Shown here one piece after another: positions 15,749-17,311 of a stretch of DNA of 17,311 nt. A model generated the notes under the pieces. That model searched no databases and was not told the DNA's origin. It saw only the letters and a list, made by a program, of their open reading frames with translations. Positions within the stretch are counted from its first letter, which is position 1; each line of letters opens with the position of its first letter. The DNA is from an uncultured Bdellovibrio sp. (GTDB lineage Bacteria; Bdellovibrionota; Bdellovibrionia; Bdellovibrionales; Bdellovibrionaceae), in the NCBI GenBank assembly GCA_937871355.1, contig CALMPX010000449.1, positions 1 through 17,311 on the forward strand, read 5' to 3'. The position numbers and the translations under genes were made by a program.

Positions 15749-16619
15749 AAACGTTACAAAGTCATTTTTTTCTGAACGGGCTGAACACGAAGCTTTATTA
15801 GCGTATGATTTCAAGTTAGCTGATTTTAAAACATCACTCATGAGATTGTGTTTCTCGCCTTTAGCCAATTGGCCGCTGTATATTTTAATTGTCATTCTTT
15901 ATTTCAATCCATTTCGCTACCAGTTTCAAATGCTCGGAGGCGTGGCCGGAGCTGTTTCCTTTATTTATGCTCCTCATTGGCAGATCGGTTTATCTTTTGG
16001 AATTATTTGTAGTTATTTTTTAGGTCTCATTAATATTCCTATCGCTGTAGCCCTTTATTTTATTTCTCAAGGTGAGATTCATACGGTGATTGCAGGATCG
16101 ATGATCGTCGGTATTTTTGCTGGACGTAGTTTAAAATATTTTAAATTGGCGGTAAAGTTAGAAGGTCAAACCAAACGAATGATGATTTATTTTAATATTT
16201 TACAAATCATAAGTTTAGTTGTGGCCACATTCATTAGTTTATATCTGTATCAATACATGACTGTAGCCGGTTTTTTCTCTCGAACGTTGTTTGCTTATCG
16301 ATTTGAATTTATTGTTATTAGCTTAACACTTGTTTACGCTGTTCAGCTTATGGTGAATGCAGTATGGGGACATTTTTATGTTCGTCAAACATTTGAGCCT
16401 TCAAAAATTCAAACGTGTTATTCGACTGCACAAATTTTACGTCGTCTTTCTTTTGGTTCGACGATGAAAACTGAGCTGAAGCAGCAAGCTGCAGCAAAAG
16501 AAGCCGAACTGAAAGTTCAGCTCGCAGATTCAAGTGTTGCGTACTTACCTAAGAATATTTTGAACGCAGCTCAAGATGAAAAAACTTACTTAGACCTTGC
16601 TCAAAAGTATTTAGGGTAG
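15729..16619 (+). CDS. Multi-pass membrane protein, unknown family
   Basis: This is a 296-residue protein. After about 40 soluble residues it has roughly six hydrophobic stretches (about 48-60, 67-80, 86-110, 116-132, 152-175 and 192-212). It ends with a polar tail of about 80 residues that contains an Ala/Lys/Glu-rich helical stretch (about 246-265). Charge distribution (RSLKYFKLAVK at 133-143, RQ and K residues after 212) suggests the C-terminus is cytoplasmic. I recognise no transporter or enzyme motif. AAGGAAAG lies about ten bases before the ATG. The start overlaps rsmJ by 20 bases, so it is translated from the same message. It is the last gene of the chain, followed by 134 non-coding bases without a clear hairpin terminator. 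Confidence 0.85.
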   Translation: MIFTQIKNVTKSFFSERAEHEALLAYDFKLADFKTSLMRLCFSPLANWPLYILIVILYFNPFRYQFQMLGGVAGAVSFIYAPHWQIGLSFGIICSYFLGLINIPIAVALYFISQGEIHTVIAGSMIVGIFAGRSLKYFKLAVKLEGQTKRMMIYFNILQIISLVVATFISLYLYQYMTVAGFFSRTLFAYRFEFIVISLTLVYAVQLMVNAVWGHFYVRQTFEPSKIQTCYSTAQILRRLSFGSTMKTELKQQAAAKEAELKVQLADSSVAYLPKNILNAAQDEKTYLDLAQKYLG

Positions 16620-16753
16620 GTTTCACCCTTTAGTCCGTCAGCTCCGGTTGTCGGATAGAAATGAGAATACTGTTATGCAAAAAGCGAGATCTAAGAGTCC
16701 AGTCTAGCCGCTAAGTAGTTGTTCGAGCCTCAAGTTTTGCCTAAAATAAAGGG

Positions 16754-17311
16754 ATGTCGAAGGTCAATGAAACTGCTGAATTAAAAGAAAAAATTCTCGA
16801 ACTCGAAAACGAGCTTCGCTTTAAAAATCGTGAAGTCGAAATTTATAAAAAAGAATTGATTAAGTTTTCTAATAATCTCGATATGATTTTAAATGCTTCT
16901 CAACAGGATGTAAAAACGCTAAATCACTTACATCAAGTTATAGTTCCTACAGAAATTCCTCAATTCTCAGGTTTTGAGATCAGCCGCAAGTTCACCTATG
17001 GCACAAAACAGGGTGGAGATTACTTTGATATCTTTGCTCATGAAGATAAAATGAAGTTCAGTATTTTACTGGCTTCGTCCTCTGGGTATGCCATGTCAGC
17101 GGCCTTTTTGTCTGTCATATTGCAGCACTCTTCCGTTCTCGAGGGCCGTAAGACATTGAGTGTCGAAGATACGGTGAGAATTTTAGCTGAGGAGCTGGGT
17201 CAAATTGCCGCTCCACAAGATGAAACTCAACTGTTTTATGCTGTGGTGGATCGCCGACATATGACCATGTCTTTTTCTTGTATTGGGAAGATTTCGGGGA
17301 TTATTCAATCC
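16754..17311 (+). CDS. SpoIIE/RsbU-like PP2C phosphatase domain protein, degenerate (truncated at window edge)
   Basis: The frame opens with ATG at 16754, after an in-frame stop at 16742, and runs to the right edge, giving 186 residues. Residues about 5-60 form a charged coiled coil. Then comes the start of a SpoIIE-type PP2C domain: HLHQVIVPTEIPQFSGFEI matches the entry of the domain, and GGDYFDIF (87-94) is the first metal-binding motif. The next motif, normally a D-V-S-G-H-G-like loop followed by AA, reads ASSSGYAMSAA (107-117), so the metal-binding aspartate is a serine. The family dephosphorylates anti-anti-sigma factors (SpoIIAA/RsbV type) in partner-switching pathways. Activity here is doubtful. 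There is no N-terminal sensor domain. The site AAGGG lies almost against the ATG, so initiation may be weak or unusual. Confidence 0.8.
   Translation, partial: MSKVNETAELKEKILELENELRFKNREVEIYKKELIKFSNNLDMILNASQQDVKTLNHLHQVIVPTEIPQFSGFEISRKFTYGTKQGGDYFDIFAHEDKMKFSILLASSSGYAMSAAFLSVILQHSSVLEGRKTLSVEDTVRILAEELGQIAAPQDETQLFYAVVDRRHMTMSFSCIGKISGIIQS

Noticed and set aside
1..17311. Mobile element, prophage, CRISPR or toxin-antitoxin locus
   Set aside because: No transposase, integrase, repeat array, attachment-site duplication or toxin-antitoxin pair was seen.

Overview
The window is AT-rich bacterial chromosome from an organism with an outer envelope: three proteins carry clear Sec signal peptides, and there is a menaquinone pathway, a RsmJ-type rRNA methyltransferase and a SpoIIE-type phosphatase fragment. 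I infer a Gram-negative, menaquinone-using bacterium. A Bdellovibrionota-like lineage would fit the style of the genes, but nothing here proves it. I see no rRNA, tRNA, CRISPR array, insertion sequence or phage gene. Coding density is very high, and no gene-free stretch exceeds about 170 bases.

Positions 1-6383, plus strand, form an exported-protein region. It holds the 3' end of an unrecognised gene, an exported protein with a nucleoside-phosphorylase-like C-terminal half (220-1629), a very large exported protein of unknown family (1794-5609), and a small exported helical protein (5686-6330). A perfect bidirectional terminator hairpin at 6353-6383 closes this block and also serves the opposing genes.

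Positions 6388-8789, minus strand, hold rmuC followed by a DctA/GltP-type symporter gene in one tight unit.

Positions 8902-12072, plus strand, form a tightly coupled menaquinone operon. It contains menA, a fused menC-menE gene (OSB synthase plus a short-form OSB-CoA ligase), and a small [2Fe-2S] thioredoxin-like ferredoxin. All three genes touch or overlap. The operon meets a minus-strand pair (12073-12923) head-on: a minimal two-helix potassium channel and a YkgJ-type cysteine-cluster protein.

Positions 12979-16619, plus strand, form a second overlapping gene chain. It encodes a long-chain polyprenyl diphosphate synthase, a MenA-like UbiA-family paralogue that has lost its second aspartate motif, RsmJ, and an unrecognised membrane protein. 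The prenyl synthase could supply the side chain that MenA attaches, so the two plus-strand chains may together cover the late steps of menaquinone synthesis. MenF, MenD, MenH, MenB and MenG are not in the window.

From 16754 to the right edge lies the 5' part of a SpoIIE/RsbU-like PP2C gene whose second metal-binding aspartate appears to be replaced. The most unusual items are the menC-menE fusion, the degenerate MenA paralogue beside a prenyl synthase, the exported phosphorylase-like protein, and the two-gene exported unit containing the 1271-residue protein.
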